A program made the position numbers and the translations under genes. 64,000 nucleotides of DNA. Origin: Pseudoips prasinana. Lineage: Eukaryota > Arthropoda > Insecta > Lepidoptera > Nolidae. The notes beneath the pieces were generated by a model. The model did no database searches. It was not told the DNA's origin and saw nothing but the letters and a program-made list of their open reading frames with translations. This document shows, in pieces, positions 42,322 through 52,472 of the stretch; the stretch's first letter is position 1, and each line of letters opens with the position of its first letter. The DNA is taken from positions 21,240,001-21,304,000 of the forward strand of contig OX621247.1 of NCBI GenBank assembly GCA_951640165.1, given 5' to 3'.

Positions 42322-42562
42322 AGACGGGCCTGTTGACGTGGTTGGCAAATGCTTGCTTTACACGCCAGAGGTCGTGGGTTCGATTCCCACACGGGACAGA
42401 TATTTTTGTGCATTAACATGTCTGTTTGTCTTGTCTGGGTCTAATTATCTATATAAGTATGTATTTACAAACTAAAAGTTGTATATGTATTATATCAGTT
42501 ATCCATAGTATAAGCTATGCTTAGTTTAGGATCAGATAGCTGTGTGTGAATAATGTCCCTTC
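42322..42562 (+). mobile_element. tRNA-derived SINE, family B
   Basis: The head GACGGGCCTGTTGACGTGG, the B box GGGTTCGATTCCC, then CATGTCTGTTTGTCTTG, AATTATCTATATAAGTATG, ATAAGCTATGCTTAGTTTAG and AATGTCCCT give nearly the whole family consensus. Confidence 0.85.
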
Positions 42563-42762
42563 TTCATTATTTTGATCACAAATAAATGGCTTCTATCAAC
42601 TACAAGTAAAACCAATAATCAAAACACGTATAGAGAATTATATAAGTTGTTTACCGACAAGTTTATTTATTATTTTATAATAATACATTTTATAATTTAG
42701 GTTAATCAAATTAGTTAATAAATCATTATCCTAAAAAGAACATACAACAAATATAAATAAAA

Positions 42763-43023
42763 GCGCTCATAGCTGGATGCTATACCCGGTCCGTAAGTTA
42801 TCGGCAAGGTTAAGCAACTAGGCTCACGGTCAGTCCAGAGATGGGTAGCTACCAAATTGGTTTAATTTCTGAGCGTCCCCATGCTTCGGAGGGCACGTTA
42901 AGTTGTCGGTACTAGTTGTAGTCAATAGACAATAGTCGTTAAGCCATGTCAGAGGCCCACTGGGCGGCTTGAACATCTCTGACACTAGGGTAACCACTGC
43001 CCATACGATACGTAAGTAAGTAA
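42763..43023 (+). mobile_element. 5S rRNA-derived SINE with TAAG-repeat tail
   Basis: The head GGTTAAGCAACTAGGCTCACG, GGTCAGTCC and GAGATGGGTAGCTACC matches the 5S rRNA internal promoter region (AAGTTAAGCAACGTCGGGCC, TACTTGGATGGGTGACCGCC). A unique body follows (CTTCGGAGGGCACGTTAAG, TGGGCGGCTTGAACATCTC, GGGTAACCACTGCCCATACG). The tail is (TAAG)n. The copy at 60230-60448 has the same order and is closer to 5S (GACCGC). Confidence 0.7.
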
Positions 43024-43348
43024 TGTAAAGAGAATATCATAAGATATTACTCAATTAAAAATATCACAACAAAACACAATACAACTTTACTTTGCATAAT
43101 CCACATGTGATACTGAAATACATTGGCAATAAACAACAAAAAGATAAAAGCTTACTTGCACTTGTCTCAGGATTCTGGTATAGCTTCATTACACCGTCTA
43201 AATAATGACTTCTGATGGAAGTTTTCAATAGTCCGGGCTCGGAATAAATCAAATAACTCCGGTGGAATCGCTGTCGTTGGCAAATGTGTCTTCATTCATG
43301 ACGGTGTAGCACGGCATTAGAATGGTATGGAGATGAAAAACAATGTTG
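43024..43348. other. Unannotated sequence
   Basis: No gene or repeat recognised. Confidence 0.4.
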
Positions 43349-43401
43349 AAATACAGCAGCATATTGTATTTCATCTTTAAATACAATCTGCTGCTGTTTT
43401 T
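43349..43401. repeat. Short inverted repeat (23-bp arms)
   Basis: AAATACAGCAGCATATTGTA (from 43349) and ACAATCTGCTGCTGTTTTT (to 43401) are inverse copies with two mismatches and a 7-base loop. Confidence 0.6.
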
Positions 43402-43619
43402 GAGATCAAATCAATTAATGACATTAATTGAATTACATTAAATGACTATTTTTATAAAAAAGGGATATTTGAATTGTATTTTATTTAATCGCGTAAATCC
43501 TGAACAGGATCCCGTCCAATCACAGTGTCTCGTTATCGTGCTAGAAAGGTTTAGGTACCTGTTTGACGGGTCTAAAAAATCCACGCTTTTCACAAGAGAT
43601 TTGATTAAAAGAGAAATTA

Positions 43620-43760
43620 TCCTACTAATATTATAAACGCGAAAGTTTGTAAGTATGGATGGATGGATGTTTGTTACTCTTTCACGTAAAAACTACTGAA
43701 TGGATTTTACTGAAGTTTTACAATAATATAATAATAAGCTTGTACATTAGTCCGGTCAAA
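43620..43760 (+). mobile_element. Helitron (Lep1-like) 5' part
   Basis: It starts TCCTACTAATATTATAAACG followed by GCGAAAGTTTGTAAG and GTTTGTTACTCTTTCACG. The CTAG end is not found, so it is truncated or runs into another repeat. Confidence 0.6.
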
Positions 43761-44029
43761 TTAGACGAATAATTAGGGGTGGGGTTACAATTCCCATTAG
43801 GCTGAAAATTGGTAGGATCGTTCATTACACTATTATAAAGGTAATGTGAAAGGTCCTCGTCGATCGGGCACGTGCAAAAAAAAATACTCGGGGTCAAACG
43901 TCACAAAAACGGTGTTTTCGCCATTTTCAGCAAAACGGTAACTTTTATCATGAAATTAGCTGAGACAAAGTTGTAGGTTAGATAATTCAAAATTCAATTT
44001 AATCTATAACAAATATCTCAATACCTTTT
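43761..44029. other. Repeat-like flank of the TTAA-ended segment
   Basis: GTGAAAGGTCCTCGTCGATC, GGGCACGTGCAAAAAA and CAAAACGGTAACTTTTATCA give the impression of a dispersed repeat, but only one copy is in this window. Confidence 0.3.
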
Positions 44030-44510
44030 TTAAGCTATTGCATAGCTTCTATCGCGGGCCTTGAGCGTGGGGACCGAATCCAGAAATTCCGTAACGAAAA
44101 AAACCTAACACCCCCCACTCCGACCGCCATCTATCGATAAATACCAGAGCTTTTAATGATTTTTTGAAATATCACGCTTGTCTCTTTAGTTCAGCAACCC
44201 GCCTTTAGGTGGCATTGGTTGTATTGGAAAACTACCGTAATCAGCTGTTTGTGGGAAAGTATATAGGTGTATAGGTATTTATCATCTACGTGCAACAGTG
44301 AATATCTGTACTCGTATAATTTGTGTACAAAGTGTTTTAAATATGAATAAACAAAGTGCATGCATTAATGAAGAAAGTCACGAAAAATAGTGAAAGAGTT
44401 AGTACTCTATATACATTCATTTTATTATTATTATCACAAATGCAGTATTATAAAATAAATAAATAATTATAATTGCATAAGTTGATAAAAAATGCTATGC
44501 AATAGCTTAA
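44030..44510. mobile_element. Inverted-repeat segment with TTAA at both ends
   Basis: TTAAGCTATTGCATAGC at 44030 is repeated exactly inverted at 44494-44510 (17 bp). TTAA at both tips fits piggyBac/Kolobok-type insertion, and the 481-bp size fits a MITE. The inside has CTATCGCGGGCCTTGAGCG and CCCCCCACTCCGACCGCC. Caution: GCGGTTAAGC outside the right tip suggests the motif could be internal to a bigger repeat. Confidence 0.4.
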
Positions 44511-44885
44511 CCGCGGCAGTCTCCGAGTGCCACACGTCTTTTTTGTCCTAAGAATCACCGTTTTTTAGATATAACGATTCAAAAAGTTCAAAGAGTTGTA
44601 ATCGTCATAATATGCACACGATTCCACGGCACCTTTGAGGAAGTGTATTAGCGCGTTTTTTAATGTGGTTTCCCCGGTAGGCTTATTCCACTGATCTGTT
44701 ATGATTCTGTTTAATTTGGAGCTATTGATATTGGCAAGGGTTGAAAATGATAAAAGGGAAGTAAATTACACATAGGCTACAATTTATAAAGATATTGTGT
44801 GAATTTTCCAAAATATGATGAGAAGTGTCAAATAACCATCTACTAGCTATTGAGCGTGCACTGCCAAAACTGCTAGAGGTACACA
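44511..44885. other. Unannotated sequence
   Basis: No gene recognised. Confidence 0.4.
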
Positions 44886-45004
44886 TCCTACTAATATTAT
44901 AAATGCGAAAGTTATGAGTATAGATGTGCATTTATGTATGTATATTTGTTACTCTTTTACGCCAAAATTACTTTAACGCGGGTGAAACCGCGGGACCTAG
45001 CTAG
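44886..45004 (+). mobile_element. Minimal Helitron, Lep1-like (119 bp)
   Basis: Complete from TCCTACTAATATTATAAATG to ...GTGAAACCGCGGGACCTAGCTAG, sitting between A and T as Helitrons do. It is the shortest full copy in the window. Confidence 0.8.
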
Positions 45005-47147
45005 TAATACATAAAATACTTTAGTTATGTCAAAAACAGAAACTCAAGGGTTTCAAATTTACCCACTCACAAATTTACGCCGATTGGCTGATGATACGTT
45101 TCAATTAAAGTTAACTCAAATGAAAATGATTGATCTGGTCTTTTTTAGAATAACTGCTTTTTAATGCAGTATGTAATGTATCTATAACATCCGTTATAAT
45201 CAACCTATCTCTGTCTTACTCAAATTACTAGAAAAGTTCTTATCTTATACGAACAAGCAAGGATTATAACAGATTAAGCAAAGAGTTCTCACTTGACCTA
45301 TATGTATATTGCTAAAAGCAGCACAATAAAGAAAATGCTTAAGTATTTTTTTTTCAATTGTATAAATATATTTTAGTATTCTTACTTTTTTATCTTTATC
45401 GTAAGTAGTTGACTAGCAATTCTTTATTTATTTATTGAGTGTAATATAGTCACTGAATTATGCCGTGAAACCTGTGAATGATTCACTATTACTTATTTTG
45501 TATGTTTAATATGTGTGAAAAAAGATATCATTTTCAGAAGTGAAGCTGTACTCAATTCCAAAAATGAATATTCAAATATTCTCGGCAAATAAAATGTATG
45601 ATTTATGTTTAGTTTCCAAACAACTCTCTCGATATATTGCCTGTACTAAATTACTATAGATCTACCATGAAAAGTACTAAACCACATCACGAAGCAACGA
45701 ATCAGAAATCCAGCCTTTGAGTTACAAGCTTGCAACTTTTTTATATCTACAACATCATTTTATACGCCATGAAAAATACATGGCGTCGACTCAATTCAAA
45801 AGTTTCCAGGCATTGTAACAACTCCACGGCATTTTTTCCGTGACAGACGCAGACAGGTTTGAGCAAAAATAGTCTGGACTGTGATCGGGTACGTACGGAC
45901 AATACATTCATTATTGAGAGAGATGAGAGTGGGGTGCAGCTGCAGTCCGACGTTCAGAAAGCTAGATATTGAACATTTAGCCAGATCCGTACTGGAGTTA
46001 TTGAATTTGCATTTACTTTGTAGTTACTGTGTTCATTATCTACATGTCTGTATTAAACTTCTATTTAAGTTACGGTTTCTAAAATATGTTTCGGTTCGTT
46101 AGTTTGAAATAATAAGATTAGATTCAGTAGATTATTTTCTAGGCTAATTAATATAAACGAGCAAATTGTATAAAATATTTTACTAACATTAATTTTCATA
46201 CGAAGTCTGTAACATGCTACAGTTAGGTTAAATTATGATTTGTGATACTTTAATTACTTTCAAAGTTATTGTACCTACAAGTAGGTAACAGAACACGAAT
46301 TGTAGAGTACAATGCGTAACAATGAGAAACAGTAAATAGTTTGACATTGTTACTCGTTCACCGTTTATTCATAGTTTAAAAACGAAGCCGTTTCAATCTC
46401 ACATCAATAAACTTCAAGCATTTCTGGTACAAAAAAATCCCATCTAAATATAATCTCATAATATCCGAAACATTTCTTTATCTTCCAATAGTGGAACGTC
46501 ATTCTATCGGCAAGCGATCTCTACAAAACGAAATAAAAGCTTAAAGATCACCGTTCGCGACCGAAATAGTATTGGACTGTATTCAAAACTCTTTGGAATT
46601 ACTACACTATTTGTTGCGTTCGCCCATTCAGTAACTCAACGCTTCACAGTAATTTGTTTCCTAAAGAATTCGACAATTATTAGACGAATATAATTTTTTA
46701 AAGTTCAATATTAGAGATGTGTTTACGTTATATTCACAGGCACGCGAACAGCTTCAGTAATTTATTACGCATATTAATTTTGATGATTTGACGCAAGTAT
46801 TTTAATATGGTAGCTATTTGTAAACACTTAGCCACAAATGTTTTGGACGTTTTAAATGCATAGAAGAAAGAACACCCGTTTGAGATCTATTATTATTCAA
46901 CAAATCTAATAATTTGGAAACCTTTGTTTATTAGGTGCAAACCTTTTAGAAGTTTTATGTCACAATCTGTTTTCTTAGCTTTATTTAATAATATCGGTTA
47001 CCTGGAAGAGATTACAAGTCAGTGATAAGGCCGCTTATTGTACAACATGTAATTATAATTATGCTCCCGTATATGATGTTTGTATAGAATATTAATCTAT
47101 CTTATCGATTTCAAAAGCGGAGCACATTTTTAGAGTCAAGTCTTGTA
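45005..47147. other. Unannotated unique sequence
   Basis: About 2.1 kb without recognisable TE or exon. A small hairpin (CGCCATG/CATGGCG, 45766-45785) is the only structure seen. Confidence 0.4.
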
Positions 47148-47219
47148 AGCAGAGTGGCGCAGTGGAAGCGTGCTGGGCCCATAACCCAGAGGTCCGTGGA
47201 TCGAAACCATGCTCTGCTA
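47148..47219 (+). tRNA. tRNA-iMet-CAT: Initiator tRNA-Met (CAT), intact copy 5
   Basis: Perfect 72-nt iMet about 12 kb from the main cluster. All stems pair, with CCCATAA in the anticodon loop and both Pol III boxes intact. A T6 terminator follows (TTTATTTTTTAG). The identity with 33602 and 34897 over the gene, while flanks differ, shows either strong selection or gene conversion, or a recent copy. Confidence 0.95.
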
Positions 47220-47314
47220 TCATTTATTTTTTAGTATGTTTTATGTTCGTATCGTATGTATCTCAGCAAACTGGTATAGTGGAATAAATATCTACATGGA
47301 ACCAGGCCACGCTT

Positions 47315-47451
47315 TGTACAGACGCCAGCACATCAAGCATTTTTCAAATTTTCCCAATTGAAATTGAACTTTATGATTTTGTGATAAGGTTGAAAATCTA
47401 TATCTAAGAAATTTGACAGATTGTGGTAGCTGGATGTGCTGGCGCCTGTAC
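47315..47451. mobile_element. Palindromic MITE, family M
   Basis: TGTACAGACGCCAGCACATC at the left mirrors GGATGTGCTGGCGCCTGTAC at the right. The left arm has lost the CTACCCCAATCTG block, but the right arm keeps it (AAATTTGACAGATTGTGG). Confidence 0.75.
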
Positions 47452-47463
47452 TTTATTTTATCA

Positions 47464-47784
47464 TCTATACATATAATAAAATCGTAGGAAAGTCAAAACT
47501 GTACATTGAATATTTTTAAAAACGGATACTTTAGGCGTGATCTGCATTCGCTATCGAAGACAAAAATATAGTTTTTAGAATTTTGTCTGTTTATCTGTTT
47601 GTCTGTATGTATATCCGGGCTAAACTCAAAAAGTACTGCATGGATTTACTTCAAATTTTGCATGAATATTAACTAAGTGGTCGGGTCTACATATAGGCTA
47701 CATATTATCACGCTATCACTTACGGGGCAGGAGCTGTGATAATTTATAAAATTTAACGCGGGTAAAACCGCGGGGCACAGCTAG
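47464..47784 (+). mobile_element. Helitron, non-autonomous (321 bp)
   Basis: It starts TCTATACATATAATAAAATC after an A and ends GGGTAAAACCGCGGGGCACAGCTAG before a T. The inside has the ACTGCATGGATTTACTTCAA block and a CTGTTTGTCTGTATG run. Confidence 0.75.
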
Positions 47785-48104
47785 TTTTAAATAATAGTGA
47801 GATTTAATTGTGTGACATTTTTACTTTTATTTAATTTTATTATTAAATTTGTAATCGCATTGCTTCTTAAGCAAAAATTGTAACAAAATAAAATCCAGTT
47901 GCATGCTCTAACGGGCTGGACATAGCGGACTAACATTTTACTACCACCCTTAAATGTATGTACATTATCTACCTGTGTTCGCAATAAATAAATTTGTATT
48001 TGTATTTGTTATTCCAATTTTTCTTTCAATGTGTCTTTTCTGAAATTATTTTTAAAAGAATGTAACTTAAGTCACATATTAATGAACTTCTTACATAAGG
48101 AATA
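47785..48104. other. Unannotated AT-rich sequence
   Basis: No gene or repeat recognised. Confidence 0.4.
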
Positions 48105-48108
48105 TGCA

Positions 48109-48690
48109 TTTGACTGTTGGTCTAGCGCAGTGTTTTTCAACCTGTGGGTGGCGATCCCCTGGGGGGTCGCAAAGCCTCTATAGGCGGGTTCCGTAACTTC
48201 TATAGGGAAGTTGCAAAAAGATGGGAAAGCTAGTTATAGGGTCGCATATGAAATTGGAGTTTTATCATTAGGCCTGCCGCAAATACATTAAAAGTTTAGA
48301 GCATTAAGTTCCAAAACTCTGGCTAGTACTTTGTCTCTTGACAATCACCTAACCTCTGAATGATTAAGTAAATTTTGGTGGAGTGCTTTTTATTCCAATA
48401 GATATTTATCCGAACCCTATGAAAATGAATATAAATGTTGGATTCAATATGTCTCACAAAATAAAAGAAACATGGAAAAAAGTGGGTAAAAAACGGGTAG
48501 GGGGGTCGCGTCATGAAAAAGGTTGAAAAACACTGGTCTAGCGGTTAGCGACCCTGACTGCTAAGCCAGAGGTCATTGATTTGATCCCTATCCAGGGCAA
48601 TTTTGTGATGACCACGATTATATGCTAAGGGTCTGAATGTAATTTATCAATAATGTGTATAGATAGATAGATAGGTACACATCAAAGAAT
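48109..48690 (+). mobile_element. tRNA-derived SINE (family B-related) split by a hAT MITE
   Basis: The head is divided: GACTGTTGGTCTAGCG before the MITE and GTCTAGCGGTTAGCGACCC after it. The B box TTGATTTGATCCCTATCC, then GTGATGACCACGATTATATG and a GATA-repeat end follow. Joined across the MITE it restores a normal Pol III A box. Confidence 0.65.
48128..48535. mobile_element. hAT MITE (408 bp) with 8-bp target duplication
   Basis: The ends are CAGTGTTTTTCAACCT and AGGTTGAAAAACACTG (16-bp perfect inverted repeat), followed by GTGGGTGGCGATCCCC-like subterminal sequence, as in Buster/Charlie-type hATs. GTCTAGCG is duplicated at 48120-48127 and 48536-48543 and fits the nnnTAnnn target pattern of the Buster group. 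No transposase coding. Confidence 0.9.
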
Positions 48691-48699
48691 AAAATTTAG

Positions 48700-48945
48700 A
48701 TGTAAGTATAGACATAGTTTCAATTTATGTACAATTGGCGGTCTTATCGCATAAGAGCGATTTCTTCCAGAGAACCGTTGGATAGACCAGATTAGCAATT
48801 GAGAAAAGGGCTAGCAATGTACTGTAAAATAACTTTAAATGCGATTTAAATAGATACTTAAATAATAAGACATAAATAATATACATACTATAAATAAATA
48901 ATAAAAGGTACACCAAATGTAAGGATTTGTATGTCAGTTGTCTGG
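48700..48945 (-). repeat. LINE-3'-end-like repeat (GGCGGTCTTATCGC type)
   Basis: ACAATTGGCGGTCTTATCGC, TAAGAGCGATTTCTTCCAG and AGAACCGTTGGATAGACC resemble 60470-60680 (GGCGGCCTTATCGCTAGG, CTATCTCTTCCAGGTAACC) and, weakly, 56425-56590. From memory this block lies near the 3' end of a lepidopteran retroelement. Orientation is a guess. Confidence 0.4.
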
Positions 48946-49380
48946 ATGCCATCCCAAGCAGCAAAATGTGGTCTAGTAATTGTCTTGGAACCACCATTTC
49001 ATTAGGACTATAACGGAATAGTAAGCAATTATAACCACGGAAAAGGGCCCAATTTATAGGCGTATTTTAGCTAATTAAATATCTATAGTAGACTTGGTGA
49101 ATACCATTTTGACCAATAACGGCCATATAGTTGGACTATGTAAAACAATTTTCTCCCGCGTAGCCAACTATCAGCGCTTAATGGAACCAATCACGCCAAT
49201 AGTAACCTTATAGTTAGACCACGTAGAACTATTTGCTCTCGCAAAGCTAACCTATGAGCGCTAAATGGAACCAAACACGACAATAACGTACACAGTGAAT
49301 ATCTTACAAGCTCATACAAAGTGATGTGAATTGGTGAATGTTGCTATGCACATTTGTAAAGATTAATTAATATTGATAAA

Positions 49381-49932
49381 GGTAAGTTATTATATTTTTA
49401 TAATAAATATTATCTAGAATAAGAGTAGGGTGTTAGTTAACAATAAGTGAAGCCGTGTTTGAATGTGCATGGCGCAGGTATATTTTCGGTGAAGTGTAAT
49501 AAGTTTTTTGTCAAAATTTTTAAGCGCCCCTCGAAATTCACGTTTTCATTAAGTTGAATTTTAAAATAATGTTGGTTTCAGTAAGACATACAACGAAAAG
49601 TCGCCATCTTGACAAACTTGGTCTTCCCAAATACATTAACAAACCGTTATAGGCGAACTTTGTTTAAAAATGGTAAATATCAGAACTATTGCTTGGCCAT
49701 ATTGTTTGAAATTAGAGTTCCGCAAATATTGTAATGTTAGTCTATGTTGTTATTAGGTACCGATGTCTTATTTTCATATTTTTGTTTAGGTGTCAGGTGT
49801 GAAAATGGTAATGTTTCTGGACGTCGATAGCTTTATAACTAAAAGGGATTTTCGAGCTTTAAAAATTGTTTGAAATATTTTCTACTTCTATTTTTGTGCT
49901 TTTCCTTGCTAACTTGGTTTATTGTTTCACAG
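49381..49932 (+). other. Predicted intron of the transposon gene
   Basis: The donor GATAAAG/GTAAGTTATT at 49381 is a strong match to the 5' splice consensus. The acceptor side has a branch-like TTGCTAACTTGG, a pyrimidine-rich run and TTGTTTCACAG ending at 49932. The upstream exon has no long frame and would be 5' UTR. Confidence 0.55.
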
Positions 49933-49959
49933 AATCGTGATCAAGACCAAATTAGTGAG

Positions 49960-50301
49960 ATGCCAACGGTCTCTCGAGAAGATACTCGTTCAAATACTAC
50001 AAGATCACTTCATTTACAACAAAACTCGGCTACCATTCAACCCGGTTCAGCAATTTTACCTGTATCTTCTTTTGTCGCGCAAAACCCTCAACTTGTCATA
50101 ACAAAAGCAGAAGAAACACTGTCAGATGTCAGTTTAAATGCTCAACATTGCGTTCTTTACAACACGGATAACCAAATACAGCCTGTCGAGGTTGGTCAAA
50201 TTCCACAACTTCAACATGAAGTAAAGTCAATCAAAGAAGACATTATAACCATCATACCAAATCAAAATGCACTTTATGAAATACAAACTAACATGTGCTG
50301 A
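49960..50301 (+). CDS. Small protein encoded by the 2.3-kb transposon (113 aa), unknown
   Basis: I do not recognise the family. The frame is open from before the acceptor site at 49932; the first ATG of the exon gives MPTVSREDTRSNTTRSLHLQ. The protein is polar, rich in Gln, Asn and Ser, without membrane segments or zinc-binding motifs. The last 35 residues (VGQIPQLQHEVKSIKEDI) could form a short coiled coil. The hydrophobic N-terminus of the longer frame is translated intron and should not be read as a signal peptide. An AATAAA at about 50429 can serve as poly-A signal. It may be an accessory protein or the N-terminal remnant of a transposase. Confidence 0.45.
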   Translation: MPTVSREDTRSNTTRSLHLQQNSATIQPGSAILPVSSFVAQNPQLVITKAEETLSDVSLNAQHCVLYNTDNQIQPVEVGQIPQLQHEVKSIKEDIITIIPNQNALYEIQTNMC

Positions 50302-50425
50302 GTGCTGTGTCGAAGAGAGATTCAGAATGAATTAAACTCGTACATTAAGACGTAGATGTAGACATGTTATAAGAGATCTAAGAGAACTATAAGAATTTGA
50401 AACAAATACATTTATTCAAAATTTC

Positions 50426-50640
50426 TAATAAAAAATTGAATGCCGCATGTCGTATTGTATTCTACAGCCCATTTTCTAAGATCGCTATGTAGTTGAAAAT
50501 TGGAATAGTTTTCACTATCGCATTCATCTTCTTGTACAGGTTCCTCGCTAACACAATCTTCCAAGTGTACATTTAAAATTGCTTTTATCGATTGAACGTT
50601 TTTTCGTGCAGAATCATTAAAATAAACATTTTATCTTAAA
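50426..50640 (-). pseudogene. Transposase-like exon fragment (about 70 codons)
   Basis: The minus-strand frame has NDSARKNVQSIKAILNVHLE, an acidic stretch (EEPVQEDECDSENYSNFQ), then SDLRKWAVEYNTTCGIQFF and a stop. The LRxWAxxxxI...L..L motif resembles the N-terminal region of uncharacterised insect transposase-like proteins that I recall with LRNWAVKFNI-type starts. It has no start codon and no catalytic part, so it is a remnant or one exon of a larger gene. The family link is from memory and weak. Confidence 0.35.
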
Positions 50641-51435
50641 TTTTCACAATAACAATTTTGTACGGAACCTTCTCATATTTCTACGATTCAACAAAATCAA
50701 AATATCCGTACTGAGACTATAACCGAATTTGCAAAACCATTATAAACCAATGTTTTCTTGTTCAGGACACCACGGATATAGTTTTGGATACTAAGTATAT
50801 TATATTAAACCTTTATAAGTGTGTTAAGATTATAACGATATTGGTATATACCACTATATAACCGCTCCATTTTACTGATAATTGTTCTGTAAAGTAAATT
50901 TATAAACCCTTATAAAACCAAGTAATAAATGCAAATAGTATCCAGAATGTTTAGTTCTGTTAATCACTCTTATTGGTGTACTTTACTTATAGTGGTTCTA
51001 TAATGTTTCTTGTTAGTAGTTATAAGCATAGCTTACCAGTTTATCTGCTCTTGAGTGCGTTTACACCCTCGCTATACTTTTATCACCCAAGCTTATATTT
51101 GACTTTTAATTTCGGCCTATAAGTAATTATAAGTTAATGTATAGGAGGAGATATACTATAAGGCCCAACTAACTCCATGCTTGCTATTATAAGCGATGCA
51201 GCAAAAACTAGAACCCTTAAGAGAACATTAAAAGTGCTGGAGTCCTATAACGTCTGCACTATAGGATAATTTTGCTGCTTGGGATATTACAGGCTATCTA
51301 GTTTGGGATCAGATGGCAGTTATTAGTTGTCCCAAGATGAGTCAGATGAACAAGCTGTGAAGCACATGGCTGTTTTTGTATTACTTTCTAATATCTTCAT
51401 AATTGGATTCTTTTTTAAACAGTTTTTTATTTAAT

Positions 51436-51690
51436 TATAATAATATCCGGATAAATTATTCACACACGGCCATCTGATCCCAAACTAAGCAGAACTTGTA
51501 TTATGGGAACAACATAACTGATATACTACATATACTATTTTTCTTTTGCAAATACATAGATACTTATATAATTTACACCCAGACTCAGGACATACAGACA
51601 TGTTCATGCACACAAATATCTGTCCCGAATGGGAATCGAACCCACGACCTGCGGCATGAAAGGTAGCGTATCTACCAACAACGCCAACAT
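51436..51690 (-). mobile_element. tRNA-derived SINE, family B
   Basis: Minus strand: head around GTTGGCGTTGTTGGTAGATA, the B box GGGTTCGATTCCC, then CATGTCTGTATGTCCTGAG, GATCAGATGGCCGTGTGTGA and AATTTATCCGGATATTATTA with an ATT tail. Confidence 0.8.
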
Positions 51691-52464
51691 TTATATATGC
51701 TTAGAATTGTAACTACTTGTGTAAATTTTTTGAGAAGCATTATATAAAGTGACATTCTATCGACCTAAGCTGCGATCTTGCCAAGAAACGGTAGACGTTT
51801 GTTTAACTACTGTGTACATATGGGATGATTCTATTATCTGCTGTATTTTATCTCGCAGCAATGAGCCGCTGCTCCTCATTCTCTAGTAGGTATTGCATCA
51901 AGCCAATTTCTACACCCCACACGGGACGGATGATTGCAATATTTACACAACATAATACTATCTTATTATCTAATTATCTTAGATTAAATACCTAATTGCA
52001 TATATAGACAAAAGTTTTGGGATCGACAAAATATATATAAAGAAAATAACAGAAGGTACACGTACGAACAATAAGAGATGCTTGTATTAGAGAACCCAGA
52101 AATATACTAAAATAGATTACAATCCCAGCGTACCTGAATATACAAAAGGAACAAAGATATCGTCTAACATAAACGTAAGATTCGTATCTTATTCTCTTCT
52201 AAATTGAATTATACTATCTAGTTCCATCTTATGAGAAATGAAAGAAAACAAAGGACATATCAATATCTCTTCTGCTGTGACTTATTGAGAACATTTACTT
52301 ACATAAAAGCCAAATACAAAAAATGGAGTGCGTATCCACTATATTTTCTTTTCAGCAATAGATATATTTTTTCTACAAAGAAGTCTTGTATCATAATCTA
52401 CCTAAACGTCGATTCAAGTAACTGCCTTTTTAGAAAACTTAAAAAAAGCAGACCATTTTTTTAA
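51691..52464. other. Unannotated sequence
   Basis: No gene or repeat recognised. Confidence 0.4.
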
Positions 52465-52472
52465 TACGATGC

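Larger units (their letters stand above)
48953..51283. mobile_element. 2.3-kb inverted-repeat DNA transposon, unassigned superfamily
   Basis: The tips are CCCAAGCAGCAAAA (48953) and TTTTGCTGCTTGGG (to 51283), perfect inverse copies, each flanked by AT (possibly a 2-bp target duplication). Both halves are full of short TATAAC/TTATAG-type motifs, which may be subterminal transposase sites. The left half also has an 83-bp degenerate direct repeat (49125-49286). Inside are a gene with clear splice signals (about 49290-50301, plus) and, converging on it, a transposase-like exon (50426-50640, minus). I cannot assign it to a known superfamily with confidence. Confidence 0.6.

Noticed and set aside
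49870..49932. Hydrophobic N-terminus (KYFLLLFLCFSLLTWFIV) that would look like a signal peptide of the 113-aa protein
   Set aside because: It is the pyrimidine-rich end of a predicted intron (branch-like CTAAC, then TTTCACAG), and the frame opens with TTG, not ATG.
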